Below are positions 55,658 to 64,000 of a stretch of 64,000 nt of DNA, piece after piece (positions within the stretch are counted from its first letter, which is position 1; every line of letters begins with the position of its first letter). A program made the translations under genes and the position numbers. Under the pieces are notes generated by a model that saw only the letters and a program-made list of their open reading frames with translations, was not told the DNA's origin and did no database searches. Source of the DNA: Paenibacillus alkaliterrae (GTDB lineage Bacteria; Bacillota; Bacilli; Paenibacillales; Paenibacillaceae). The stretch spans positions 1 through 64,000 of the forward strand of contig NZ_JAKGAP010000027.1 in the NCBI RefSeq assembly GCF_021532375.1, in the 5' to 3' direction.

Positions 55658-56026
55658 ATGAATAGCGAGTTTCAGGCAGACAAGCGGGTCTCTGCCGGAG
55701 CAGTCATTTATGATTTGAAGGGATATCTCTCGAATTCAGCCGAGGACAGTCTGCTTGGGATATGGGATTGGGAGCAGGGATTGGACCAGGGCAGCAGGTT
55801 CCTGATCTTCAATTTCACTCAGGTGACGTACATCAACAGTATCGGCATTGCCGTATTGATTCGTATCGTTCGCGCTTTATTGAAGCAGGGCTGCCGGACA
55901 TTCGCTTATGGCATTACTCCGCACTATCAAAAGCTGTTCCGTATGGTCGGTTTAACGGAGCATATGATGATTTACCCGAACGAGCTGTCTATACTGCAGA
56001 GGATTGAGTATCTGAGGGAGGAGTAA
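55658..56026 (+). CDS. STAS-domain protein (anti-sigma factor antagonist, RsbV type)
   Basis: The ATG at 55658 follows GAGGAGG; open frame upstream is not coding. The 122-residue STAS protein has the conserved serine in VTYINSIGIAVLIRI, the site phosphorylated by RsbW-like kinases in this family. It would switch the state of the kinase encoded before it. The spacing in this operon is tight throughout. Confidence 0.85.
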   Translation: MNSEFQADKRVSAGAVIYDLKGYLSNSAEDSLLGIWDWEQGLDQGSRFLIFNFTQVTYINSIGIAVLIRIVRALLKQGCRTFAYGITPHYQKLFRMVGLTEHMMIYPNELSILQRIEYLREE

Positions 56027-56063
56027 AGCGTTTTTAAGCCTTCTAAAAAAGGAGTGAAGCATC

Positions 56064-57038
56064 ATGCAATTTCGCCGCCTTGGCAACAGCGGTCTCAAAG
56101 TATCCACGCTCGGGCTGGGTACGAACTCGTTCGGCAAACGCGCCGACTATGAAACGTCTAAGCAAATCCTTCATTATGCGATCGATCAGGGAATGAATTT
56201 CATTGATACGGCTAACATCTATGCCGGAACGCAATCCGAGACGATTATTGGACAAGCTCTGCAAGGATATCGCCATAACATTGTATTAGCGACCAAGGCG
56301 GGTCTGCCGAAGGGGTCGGGCGCGAATGAACGGGGCTCGTCCCGCTATCATCTCCAGACCGAGCTGGAAGATAGCCTAAAGCGTTTGAAAACGGATTATG
56401 TCGACCTCTATCAAATCCATACGTTCGATCCCGAAACGCCGCTGGAGGAGACGCTGCGCGCGCTCGAGGATATGGTGAGTTCAGGCAAGGTGCGTTATAT
56501 TGGGGCATCCAATTACTACGCATGGGAGCTCATGAAGGCGGTAGGAATTAGCGACAAGCTGGGGCTAAACCGCTTCGTTTCTACGCAAACCAGCTACTCG
56601 CTTGCGGATCGGACGCCAGAGAATGAGCTTGTCCCGATGTGTCTTGATCAAGGTATCGGCATTATCCCATACTTCCCGCTAGCGGGCGGCATATTATCGG
56701 GCAAATACAGTTCTCCCGAGGAGGCGCCGGAAGGCTCTCGGGCTCAGACGGATCCGAACTTCAAACGATTTCTGGACAGCAAGACGATCGCGCTCGGAGA
56801 GAAGATAGGTGAGCTCGCGAAGCAACTCGGATGCACCGCAAGCGTACTCTCGCTGTCCTGGCTCATTCATCAGCCGGCTGTATCGACGGTTATCGTAGGC
56901 GCCACCCGAGCAGAGCAGCTGGAGGAAAATGTGAAGAGCCTTACATTGGAGCTGACTGCCGATATTCGCGCAGAGCTTGCGGCCATAAGCGAGCCCTTCC
57001 GACATGGAGATCCTTTCGCCATCTATCGGCTGTCCTAA
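56064..57038 (+). CDS. Aldo/keto reductase
   Basis: A 324-residue TIM-barrel NADPH-dependent reductase of the Kv-beta-like group. The catalytic tetrad is visible as Asp and Tyr in NFIDTANIYAG (about 49-59), Lys in LATKAG (about 81) and His in YQIHTFD (about 118). The NADP-binding segment TVIVGATRAEQLEEN lies near 278. AAGGAGTGAAGC precedes the ATG, which begins 37 bp after the STAS stop. Confidence 0.9.
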   Translation: MQFRRLGNSGLKVSTLGLGTNSFGKRADYETSKQILHYAIDQGMNFIDTANIYAGTQSETIIGQALQGYRHNIVLATKAGLPKGSGANERGSSRYHLQTELEDSLKRLKTDYVDLYQIHTFDPETPLEETLRALEDMVSSGKVRYIGASNYYAWELMKAVGISDKLGLNRFVSTQTSYSLADRTPENELVPMCLDQGIGIIPYFPLAGGILSGKYSSPEEAPEGSRAQTDPNFKRFLDSKTIALGEKIGELAKQLGCTASVLSLSWLIHQPAVSTVIVGATRAEQLEENVKSLTLELTADIRAELAAISEPFRHGDPFAIYRLS

Positions 57039-57194
57039 GAAGATGAACGATGTGCAGCAGCGCCGGCTTATTTGGCCCGTAATTGGATGTTTATTAATTC
57101 ATCGAAACAACTCACTGTATAATTCCATCATAGCGCGCCAAACCGCCCCTATAAAATGGGTCGAACTGCATAAGTCATGTTACCAAATACAAAA

Positions 57195-57229
57195 ATAGAC
57201 ACTATCCCTAAGCCGCCGGGACAGTCTCT
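57195..57229 (-). terminator. Minus-strand terminator-like hairpin
   Basis: AGACACTATCCC and GGGACAGTCTCT pair with a mismatch and a wobble, and on the minus strand a T run follows (ATTTTTGT). It would end the small minus-strand frame at 57240-57341. The rest of the 57039-57395 gap contains only the start region of the next gene. Confidence 0.45.
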
Positions 57230-57239
57230 ATAACATGGA

Positions 57240-57341
57240 CTAGCCCGAATTACGCTCGAATGCGACGATCCAGTCCCCTTGCGTGGCAACGTAGCCGGTA
57301 TCGCCTTCGACAACCAGGCCGTATCGTTTTTTTACGTCCAT
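57240..57341 (-). pseudogene. Possible C-terminal remnant of a lost gene
   Basis: The minus strand encodes MDVKKRYGLVVEGDTGYVAT followed by QGDWIVAFERNSG and a stop, then a hairpin with T run. It looks like the end of a real gene whose upstream part has been lost, but I cannot name the family. Confidence 0.25.
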
Positions 57342-57395
57342 TTATACGCGATGCGTAATACAATAATGGAAGAAGAAACAGTTGGGAGGAGACAT

Positions 57396-58139
57396 ATGAC
57401 GGTCGGTTCGCAAAAGGATATTGACGCGCTTAAAGAAATAGGCAGAATCGCAGCGCTTACTCTAAATGAAATGAAGCGCCAGGCGCGTGTCGGAATGGCC
57501 ACGAAGGAGCTGGATGAGCTCGGGGGACGAATCTTGCAAAGCCATGGCGCCGTTTCGGCTCCGAAGAAAACCTATCAGTTTCCGGGGCATACGTGCATCA
57601 GCGTGAATCATGAGGTAGCGCATGGCATACCGGGCGACCGGAAGCTGATGCCGGGCGATCTTATTAATATCGACGTATGTGCGGAGAAGGACGGTTATGT
57701 CGCCGATACGGGGCATTCCTTTCAGTTGCCGCCGTATGACGAAGCTTTAATCAGGCTTTGCGATTATACGCATCAGACGATGATGAAGGTGATTTCATCC
57801 TTGAAGGCCGGCGTGAAAATCAATCAGATCGGCCGGATCATACAGGCGGAAGCAAGGAACGGAGGCTATAAAGTAATCGGCGATTTGTGCAGCCACGGCG
57901 TCGGCAAAGCGGTACATGAATGGCCGCAAATCGTGCCTGTGTATAACAAGCGCGACAATCGAACGTTAAAGGAAGGGCTGGTCATTACGATTGAGCCGTT
58001 CCTCACAACTGGCGCCGAGCATGTCGTTCCGCATCGTGACGGATGGACGCTTAGCACGCCGGACCGCAGCTTTGCGGCACAGCATGAGCATACGATTATC
58101 ATTACAAAGAATAAGCCGATTATATTGACGGTGGCCTAG
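57396..58139 (+). CDS. map: Type I methionine aminopeptidase
   Basis: The ATG at 57396 follows GGGAGGAG; the frame is open from 57279 without a ribosome-binding site. The 247-residue product has the M24 metal ligands: two Asp in NIDVCAEKDGYVADTGHSF, His in SHGVGKAVHE, Glu in ITIEPFLTTG and Glu in QHEHTIIIT. It removes the initiator methionine from new proteins. The lone position, away from the ribosomal protein cluster where map usually lies, suggests a second copy. Confidence 0.9.
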   Translation: MTVGSQKDIDALKEIGRIAALTLNEMKRQARVGMATKELDELGGRILQSHGAVSAPKKTYQFPGHTCISVNHEVAHGIPGDRKLMPGDLINIDVCAEKDGYVADTGHSFQLPPYDEALIRLCDYTHQTMMKVISSLKAGVKINQIGRIIQAEARNGGYKVIGDLCSHGVGKAVHEWPQIVPVYNKRDNRTLKEGLVITIEPFLTTGAEHVVPHRDGWTLSTPDRSFAAQHEHTIIITKNKPIILTVA

Positions 58140-58155
58140 CCGCTGTCTTTTTTTT
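58127..58155 (+). terminator. Terminator overlapping the map stop codon
   Basis: GACGGTGGC and GCCGCTGTC pair across a CTA loop that is the start of the TAG stop codon, with eight T behind. Confidence 0.7.
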
Positions 58156-58233
58156 GTTCCGTATAACGGTATGCGGCAAGGGTCATACTGGTAAATAAAC
58201 CATACCAGAACATGGAAGCAAGGTGAACGCACG

Positions 58234-59817
58234 ATGGAAAACAGCTCTGGTAACAAGTCGCAAGCAAGATCTGAGTCTACAAGCGGAACGCTGCAAGGGA
58301 ATAAACAGCAAGCAGCCGGACAGCCCGGGCAGCCGATTTCTGAACAGCCGATTTCCGAGCGGTTAACGGATAATCTTCATTATCTGGAATCGATATTCGC
58401 GAAGAGCTCGGACATTATTTTCAAGCATTGGAATTATGGTCCTGAATTGAAATTCACGGCGTTATCCGTTTACTATGGATCGCTTGTCCAAGAAGATACC
58501 GTTAACTATATGAAGTTATCTCTTCAAGACCTTGTTACTCACCATATTGGACCAGGCATGGACGTTACGCCTCAAGATATACGTACGTTCTTCGAGCAGG
58601 ATGGCGTGTCGGAGAAAAAAGCCATCATCCTGAACAATTTGCATCATGTGGTGGAAGAAATATCAAATGGACAACTTCTCATCATGTTTGACCAATGGAA
58701 TAAGGCGCTATGCTACAGAGCACAGTCCGTGGAGACGAGACAAGTTAACGAGCCGGTCAACGAATCGGTTGTCCAGGGACCGCGCGAGAGTACCGTTGAA
58801 AATTTGCAAAAAAATATTGGTCTTCTCCGTCTGCGCCTGAAGACGCCGAAATTCAAAATCGAAATGGTCACCGCGGGCGGCGAAACCAAATCGACGGTCG
58901 CTTACGGATATATCGAGGATATCGTTGACGGCGAGCTGCTGGCAGAATTCAAAAAAAGAATCGAACAAATCAAACAGCTCGAAATATTGGAGACATCTTA
59001 CATCGAACAGCTCATTGAAGACTCGACCTATTCTCCTTTTCCTCAGCATCGGTATACGGAACGAACGGATATGGTGGTGGCCAGCATGCTTGACGGCAAG
59101 ATTGCGGTTCTGGTACAAGGCACAGGCGGTGTATTATTATGCCCGGGCTTATTTACCGAATTTTTTCAATCGAGCGAGGATTATTATCAACGTACAATGA
59201 TAGCCTCCTTAGTTCGGCTGCTTCGTATTATGGCATTTATTATAGCGCTGACGCTGCCCAGCATCTATATTGCTTTATCGACCTTCCACCCCGAGCTTAT
59301 CCCAACCGTATTGCTGCTTGCCATACTTAATGCGCGGGAGGGCATACCGCTGCCGGCCTTTTTCGAAGCGCTGCTTATGGAATTTTTCTTCGAGCTGATG
59401 CGTGAGGCAGGGATTCGCCTGCCCAGGCCGGTCGGCTCTGCCGTAAGCATCGTAGGAGCGCTTGTCATCGGGGATGCGGCCATCAGCGCCGGAATCGCCT
59501 CTCCCATCATGGTCATCGTAGTCGCATTGACGGGAATCGCGTCCTTCTCCATTCCGCAGTACAGCGTCGCGATTTCATTGCGGATATTACGCTTTCCGTT
59601 AATGCTCAGCGCCGCCCTTATGGGCGGGTTCGGGATGATGATTTGCTTATTATTTCTTTTGCTTCATCTTTGTAAGCTGCGTACGCTTGGCCAGCCTTAT
59701 ATGGCGCCGCTCGCACCGCTGCGATTGTCAGAGCTAAGGGACGTCTTCGTGCGCGTACCCTTGAAGACGCTGCTTCGAAAACCGCGAGATTTGCACAAGC
59801 ATAAGCCGTTGAAATAG
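58234..59817 (+). CDS. Spore germination protein, GerA (A-subunit) family
   Basis: A 527-residue membrane protein of the GerAA/GerKA family, one of three subunits of a nutrient germinant receptor in the spore inner membrane. A Gln/Ser-rich start is followed by the N-terminal soluble region (ISERLTDNLHYLESIFAKSS near 30-50; VIVQGT-like segment near 290), membrane segments (about 325-500) and the basic C-tail. AAGGTGA precedes the ATG. It is first in an operon with GerC, a small membrane protein and two GerB genes. Confidence 0.92.
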   Translation: MENSSGNKSQARSESTSGTLQGNKQQAAGQPGQPISEQPISERLTDNLHYLESIFAKSSDIIFKHWNYGPELKFTALSVYYGSLVQEDTVNYMKLSLQDLVTHHIGPGMDVTPQDIRTFFEQDGVSEKKAIILNNLHHVVEEISNGQLLIMFDQWNKALCYRAQSVETRQVNEPVNESVVQGPRESTVENLQKNIGLLRLRLKTPKFKIEMVTAGGETKSTVAYGYIEDIVDGELLAEFKKRIEQIKQLEILETSYIEQLIEDSTYSPFPQHRYTERTDMVVASMLDGKIAVLVQGTGGVLLCPGLFTEFFQSSEDYYQRTMIASLVRLLRIMAFIIALTLPSIYIALSTFHPELIPTVLLLAILNAREGIPLPAFFEALLMEFFFELMREAGIRLPRPVGSAVSIVGALVIGDAAISAGIASPIMVIVVALTGIASFSIPQYSVAISLRILRFPLMLSAALMGGFGMMICLLFLLLHLCKLRTLGQPYMAPLAPLRLSELRDVFVRVPLKTLLRKPRDLHKHKPLK

Positions 59818-59855
59818 CTAAATGGAAAATCTTCGAACAGAAAGAATGATGCAGC

Positions 59856-61004
59856 ATGAGAAAAATGTCGGTTTTCGTTTGCTTGATAGCTATATTTACG
59901 CTTCTCACGGGCTGCTGGAGCAAGTACGAGCTGACGGAGCGGGGCTTTGTGATGGGCGTGGCGCTCGACCAACGCAAGGATGGAAAAATCGAGATGCTGA
60001 CGCAAATCTATCGTCCTGCTTCCGCAGAGGTCGGAACGGAGGCTACCGCCACGGGCCCTTCGAGCGTTAATATTAATACGGTTGACGATACGGTCATGGA
60101 GGCGATCCGCGATATTCCGATCCATCTGGGAAGGAAAGCCCAATGGAGCCATATGCGCGTCATTATCATTGGAGAGAAGCTCGCCAAAAGCGAGAAAATT
60201 GGCAATCTTCTTGATCTGTTTTACCGGGACCATGAGCCGAGAAGCAGCGTATCGATCATGATTGCGAAGGGTCCGGCCCGCAAGCTGTTCGAGAAGAAGC
60301 CGCTTATCGAGCAAACGACGGCGCAGCAATTTCTAAGAACGGAGGAATCCTCCTACCAGAATGCCGCAAAAACACTGGATACTTCCTTGCTTAGCTTAAT
60401 ACGCGAGCTGAAGAGCGCTCATCCCGATGCGGTCATTTCATACGTGTATGAGGATCCACAGACAAAGGATATGTTCTCCGCTGCCGGTCTTGCCCTTTTC
60501 AAGGACGGTGTAATGAAGGAAGTAATGCCGGCAAGCAAAGTAGAGGGGCTAATCATCTTGCGCAATGAATACAGCTCGGGCGTGGTTGAAATTCCGTGTC
60601 CGGGGATGAAGGGCATGAAGGAGACGACTGAGGTCCTTTCCATGGATGTCAAAATAAAGCCTTTGGTGAAAGGAGATAAAATAAGCGCCAGCGTTAAGCT
60701 GAGAGGCGAGCTCGCCATTGGCGAATTGAGATGTACGAAGATTGACAAGCTTGAGGATGAACAAGTATTCGTAAGCAAGGTGGAGAAGGCGCTCGCGAAG
60801 CAGGTGAACGACTGCATCCAATTCCTTCAGAAGAATAGGATAGATGTCATTGGCATAGGAAACCGCATTTACCGCAAGAGTCCCGGAACATGGGAGAAGC
60901 TTAAAGATAATTGGGATGTGCGATTTGCAGAGATGCCGTTTGACATTGAGGTGGAGCTGAAGCTCATTACCGGCGGAACGGTTATAAACAAAACGGTTTT
61001 GTAA
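59856..61004 (+). CDS. Spore germination lipoprotein, Ger(x)C family
   Basis: A 382-residue lipoprotein (LLTGC, Cys 20), followed by the family start WSKYELTERGFVMGVALDQ. It is the C-subunit of the germinant receptor, anchored outside the inner spore membrane. The gene is 38 bp behind the GerA gene. The ribosome-binding site before the ATG is weak. Confidence 0.92.
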   Translation: MRKMSVFVCLIAIFTLLTGCWSKYELTERGFVMGVALDQRKDGKIEMLTQIYRPASAEVGTEATATGPSSVNINTVDDTVMEAIRDIPIHLGRKAQWSHMRVIIIGEKLAKSEKIGNLLDLFYRDHEPRSSVSIMIAKGPARKLFEKKPLIEQTTAQQFLRTEESSYQNAAKTLDTSLLSLIRELKSAHPDAVISYVYEDPQTKDMFSAAGLALFKDGVMKEVMPASKVEGLIILRNEYSSGVVEIPCPGMKGMKETTEVLSMDVKIKPLVKGDKISASVKLRGELAIGELRCTKIDKLEDEQVFVSKVEKALAKQVNDCIQFLQKNRIDVIGIGNRIYRKSPGTWEKLKDNWDVRFAEMPFDIEVELKLITGGTVINKTVL

Positions 61005-61027
61005 GCTTGACAGAGGGAGACTCGCCT

Positions 61028-61273
61028 ATGTTGGAACGGTTGCTGGTTCTGGTTGCAGCTCTCGGCGGCATGCTGCTGTATGACGGGATTGCTCTGAGAA
61101 ACAAAATAACGAAACGGGAAAAGAAGGTTTATATCGGTCTATTGGTCGTGTCTCTATACTTGAGCGCGGATTATGCCTATAATCAGGATTGGCTTGATAT
61201 GTATGATGTAGTCGAGCCGGTCCTGGGAGGATTGGCTGAGCAAATCGATACTTTTCTTAAGGTGCAATGGTAG
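61028..61273 (+). CDS. Small membrane protein of the germination operon
   Basis: The ATG at 61028 follows GAGGGAGA; a TTG at 61007 is less likely. The 81-residue product has two hydrophobic segments (about 2-19 and 35-52) around a basic loop (RNKITKREKK). Small two-helix D-type subunits occur in several germinant receptor operons, and this gene has the right size and position, but no motif proves it. Confidence 0.65.
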   Translation: MLERLLVLVAALGGMLLYDGIALRNKITKREKKVYIGLLVVSLYLSADYAYNQDWLDMYDVVEPVLGGLAEQIDTFLKVQW

Positions 61274-61304
61274 ACTTGTCAACAAGATAAAGGAGGAGAT
61301 AAAC

Positions 61305-62399
61305 ATCGGGAAGCAAACCATTAGCCACTTTCAATTGGGAGTGCTTTTTTTCGTGTTTATGACCGGCTCCTCCATGATCAACATTCCGGGTCCGCTGATA
61401 GGCAAAGCCGGCAATGGAGCGTGGTTATCCCTGCTTATTTCCGGAGGAATCGGTTTCGGTATGATGTCCATGCTGCTGTATCTGCACCGCCGTTTTCCCG
61501 ATCTGACTTATGTCGAATACAGCCGCAAATTAGTCGGCAGCGTGCTTGCCGTTATTTTATCGGTATTGCCCATAACCTTTCTTTTCCAGATGCAGTCGGC
61601 CATTGTCACAGATGTCGGCTTGTTTATGATTAGCTCCATGCTGAGGGAAACCCCGATGTATGCGTTTACTTTTCCTGTTTTCGTCATAGCTGCCTTAACC
61701 GCAAGAGCGGGAATTGAGGTCATGGTCAGAATGTTTACACTGATCCTGCTTTTAACGTCCTTTTTTATATTCATTGTTCTTTTGTTAGCCATTCAGGATT
61801 ATGATCCGTCGCTGCTGCTGCCCGTCCTCCCTAAAGGGATCAAGCCTGTCCTGCATGGGGCGTACTTTACGTTTGGCTTTCCTTATGTAGAGATCTTCTT
61901 GTTCGGCATGCTGCTGCCGTTTGTCGTCAAAGACCCGGAGAAGAAAGTATCCATATCGAGGACGATGTTTATTTCCTTGAGTCTCAATGTATTTACTTTG
62001 TGTACGGCTACCGTATGCGCGATTATGGTGTTTGGACCCTATGCTGCCGACAAGCCTTATGTGATCTTCGCGATGGCTCGAATAGTGGAGTTTGAGGAAA
62101 TTATTCAAAGAATCGAGTCGATCATCGGGATGTCTCTTATACTGGGCTCCTATATGAAAACGTCGGTTACCCTCTACGTGCTAAGCTTATTTGTCAGCCA
62201 GCTTTTCCAGCTCAAGGAGAGCGGAACGATTGTGATGCCGCTTGCTCTGTTCGGTTTTCTGACGGGACTCGTTACCTTTGACGGGTCTACGCAGTGGGGG
62301 GGCATCGTCGCAACCATTCATCCGGTATGGGCGGGGGCTGTATTTCTAATGCCTCTGCTGCTGTTAACGGTTGTCGCTTTGATCAGAAAGCGTGTGTAA
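61305..62399 (+). CDS. Spore germination protein, GerB family (APC-type transporter), first copy
   Basis: A 364-residue membrane protein of the GerAB/YndE family with 10 expected segments; it is the germinant-binding subunit of the receptor. AAAGGAGGAG lies 8 bp before an ATC codon at 61305; no ATG, GTG or TTG is in frame before a TTG at 61335, which would remove the conserved KQTISHFQLGVL start. I therefore take AUC as the start. The next gene has the same arrangement and the same length. Confidence 0.85.
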   Translation: MGKQTISHFQLGVLFFVFMTGSSMINIPGPLIGKAGNGAWLSLLISGGIGFGMMSMLLYLHRRFPDLTYVEYSRKLVGSVLAVILSVLPITFLFQMQSAIVTDVGLFMISSMLRETPMYAFTFPVFVIAALTARAGIEVMVRMFTLILLLTSFFIFIVLLLAIQDYDPSLLLPVLPKGIKPVLHGAYFTFGFPYVEIFLFGMLLPFVVKDPEKKVSISRTMFISLSLNVFTLCTATVCAIMVFGPYAADKPYVIFAMARIVEFEEIIQRIESIIGMSLILGSYMKTSVTLYVLSLFVSQLFQLKESGTIVMPLALFGFLTGLVTFDGSTQWGGIVATIHPVWAGAVFLMPLLLLTVVALIRKRV

Positions 62400-62429
62400 T
62401 GAAAAGTACAGATAAAGGAGGAGATCAGC

Positions 62430-63524
62430 ATCGGAAAACAAACCATTAGCCACTATGAAATCGGTATGCTTTTTTTCGTATTTATGACTGGCTCCTCCAT
62501 TATCAACATTCCGGGGCCGCTGATAGGCAAAGCCGGCAATGGAGCGTGGTTATCCCTTCTCCTATCGGGAGGGATCGGCTTCTGTATTTTGGCCATGCTG
62601 CTGTTTCTGCACCGCCGCTTTCCCGATCTGACTTATGTCGAGTACAGCCGCAAATTAATAGGAAACGCGCTGACCGTCATTTTATCGGTAATGACTATCT
62701 CTTTTCTTCTCCAGATGCAGTCGGCCATTGTCGTTGATGTAGGCTTATTTATGATTAGCTCCATGCTGAGGGAAACTCCGATGTATGCATTTACCTTTCT
62801 GATTTTTCTTATATCCGCTTTAACGGCAAGAGCGGGCATCGAGGTCATAGCCAGAATGTTTATGCTCATTGTGCTCTTGACTGCTATCTTTTTAGCCTCC
62901 GTTTTTCTTTTAGCTTTACCGGATTATGATCCGTCGCTGCTGCTGCCCGTCCTCCCTAAAGGGATCAAGCCTGTCCTGCATGGGGCGTACTTTACGTTTG
63001 GCTTTCCTTATGTAGAGATCTTCTTGTTCGGCATGCTGCTGCCGTTTGTCGTCAAAGACCCGGCGAATAAACTATCCATATCGAAGACGATGTTTTTTTC
63101 CTTGGGCTTCAATATATTTACATTGTGTGTGTCTACCGTTTGCGTCATTATGGTCTTTGGGCCCTATGCGGCGGATAGGCCGTATGTGCTCTTCGCGATG
63201 GCGCGATTGGTGGAGTTTCAGGAAATTATTCAAAGAATCGAGTCGATTATCGGGATGTCTCTTATTCTGGGCTCCTATATGAAAACGACGATTACCCTCT
63301 ATGTGCTGAGCTTATTTGTCAGTCAGCTCTTCCGGCTCAAGGAGAGCGGAACGATCGTGATGCCGCTTGCTCTGCTCGGTTTTCTGACGGGACTCGTTAC
63401 CTTTGACGGAGCTACGGAGTGGGGAGGCGTCGTCAGCGTCATTCATCCGGTGTGGACGGCGGCTGTATTTCTTATGCCTCTGGTGCTGCTAACGGTTGTC
63501 GCTTTGATCAGAAAGCGGGTGTAA
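62430..63524 (+). CDS. Spore germination protein, GerB family, second copy
   Basis: A tandem paralogue of the preceding gene, also 364 residues. AAAGGAGGAG again lies 8 bp before ATC (62430), followed by GKQTISHYEIGMLFF. An ATG at 62466 would give a protein 12 residues shorter, without a ribosome-binding site. A 143-bp tract (62921-63063) is identical to the first copy (61796-61938). Two B-subunits may give the receptor different germinant specificities. The end overlaps the convergent thpR gene by 36 bp. Confidence 0.85.
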   Translation: MGKQTISHYEIGMLFFVFMTGSSIINIPGPLIGKAGNGAWLSLLLSGGIGFCILAMLLFLHRRFPDLTYVEYSRKLIGNALTVILSVMTISFLLQMQSAIVVDVGLFMISSMLRETPMYAFTFLIFLISALTARAGIEVIARMFMLIVLLTAIFLASVFLLALPDYDPSLLLPVLPKGIKPVLHGAYFTFGFPYVEIFLFGMLLPFVVKDPANKLSISKTMFFSLGFNIFTLCVSTVCVIMVFGPYAADRPYVLFAMARLVEFQEIIQRIESIIGMSLILGSYMKTTITLYVLSLFVSQLFRLKESGTIVMPLALLGFLTGLVTFDGATEWGGVVSVIHPVWTAAVFLMPLVLLTVVALIRKRV

Positions 63525-64000
63525 CGGATATTCGCCGATTACCTCATACATCGGAGAAGTTTGCATATGGGTGCGCATAAGCACGAAACGGTCCGCTCGC
63601 CATTGCAATCCGCTTGGAGCATTAGCCATCACTTCGGCAGGTATGGCGCCGGTGCCCGCGAATCCTCTCGCAACCGTAATATGCGGAGTATAAGGGCGAT
63701 CCTCGGCCTTGAAGCCGCAGGAAATTGTCGCCTTTGTAACGGCCGACTGGAGCGAGCTTAATCCTTCCAGGTGTCCGGAAACGGCTGCCCACAGGATGCG
63801 GGGTGCTGTCGGCGGACCGAACGTTCCTGCTCCGTTCAAGGCCAGAGCCAAATCCCTTTCCTTTATCCCCATCAGCGCGGCTTGCAGCGCATCCATCTTT
63901 CCGGCCGGCGTTTCTCCTAGAAACTGAAGCGTAATATGATAGTCATCCGGATGGGTCCATTTTCGAAACGGCAGCTTTTCTCTATGGGCATGCGTCCATT
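63489..64000 (-). CDS. thpR: RNA 2',3'-cyclic phosphodiesterase, 5' end outside the window
   Basis: The minus strand carries about 170 residues of a 2H phosphoesterase. Both HxT motifs are visible: HITL in DDYHITLQFLGE and HITV in RPYTPHITVARGF, as in ThpR/LigT. The start lies beyond base 64000. These enzymes open 2',3'-cyclic phosphates on RNA ends. The stop lies 36 bp inside the end of the convergent gerB copy. Confidence 0.8.
   Translation of the reverse strand, partial: WTHAHREKLPFRKWTHPDDYHITLQFLGETPAGKMDALQAALMGIKERDLALALNGAGTFGPPTAPRILWAAVSGHLEGLSSLQSAVTKATISCGFKAEDRPYTPHITVARGFAGTGAIPAEVMANAPSGLQWRADRFVLMRTHMQTSPMYEVIGEYPLHPLSDQSDNR

Overview
The window looks like chromosome of a spore-forming, polysaccharide-degrading Bacillota of the Paenibacillus type. 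Reasons: a GerA/GerC/GerB germination cluster, Spo0M, bactofilin, purine-rich Shine-Dalgarno sequences, YesM/YesN-type two-component regulation, carbohydrate ABC importers and two good CcpA cre boxes. No rRNA, tRNA, CRISPR array or prophage was seen.

Layout. 1-9.7 kb: a very large GH94/GT84 cyclic glucan synthase-like gene, flanked by the same short repeat in opposite orientations, then a decayed DUF3231 gene and a frameshifted DUF202 gene. 9.9-13 kb: a TIM-barrel epimerase, a ThuA protein, a small basic protein and a CE7 esterase with its own promoter and cre box. 13-17.1 kb: a gene graveyard with remnants of an erythromycin esterase, an ArsR/AHSA1 operon, a TnpB element, an EAL protein and lipoate ligase. 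A strongly foldable RNA-like segment and a pair of LexA boxes lie in the same stretch. 17.2-22.4 kb: bactofilin/M23 peptidase operon, Nudix hydrolase, AraC regulator divergent from an oxidoreductase-ThuA pair.

22.4-23 kb holds 122-bp tandem repeats and a 44-bp perfect palindrome. 23-32.8 kb is a saccharide locus: binding protein, two permeases, GH66 dextranase-like lipoprotein, YesM-type kinase, YesN-type regulator and a second binding protein that may feed the kinase. 32.8-34.3 kb is a quinone-oxidoreductase-like gene divergent from an HxlR regulator. 34.5-41.9 kb is a ribose-type operon (epimerase, binding protein, ATPase, permease, PfkB kinase, DeoR repressor, phosphatase) whose promoter lies between two identical 17-bp operator candidates.

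42-49 kb: SNF2 helicase, a LysM-GMC oxidoreductase fusion and a secreted copper-amine-oxidase-N-like protein. 49-56 kb: Spo0M followed by a partner-switching set (BTAD regulator, a PP2C-like protein lacking its metal aspartates, an intact PP2C, a RsbW-like kinase and a STAS protein) with no sigma factor. 56-64 kb: aldo-keto reductase, methionine aminopeptidase, and a germination operon with two tandem gerB paralogues that both seem to start at AUC. A 5'-truncated thpR gene ends the window. All identifications come from reading motifs; no database search was run.
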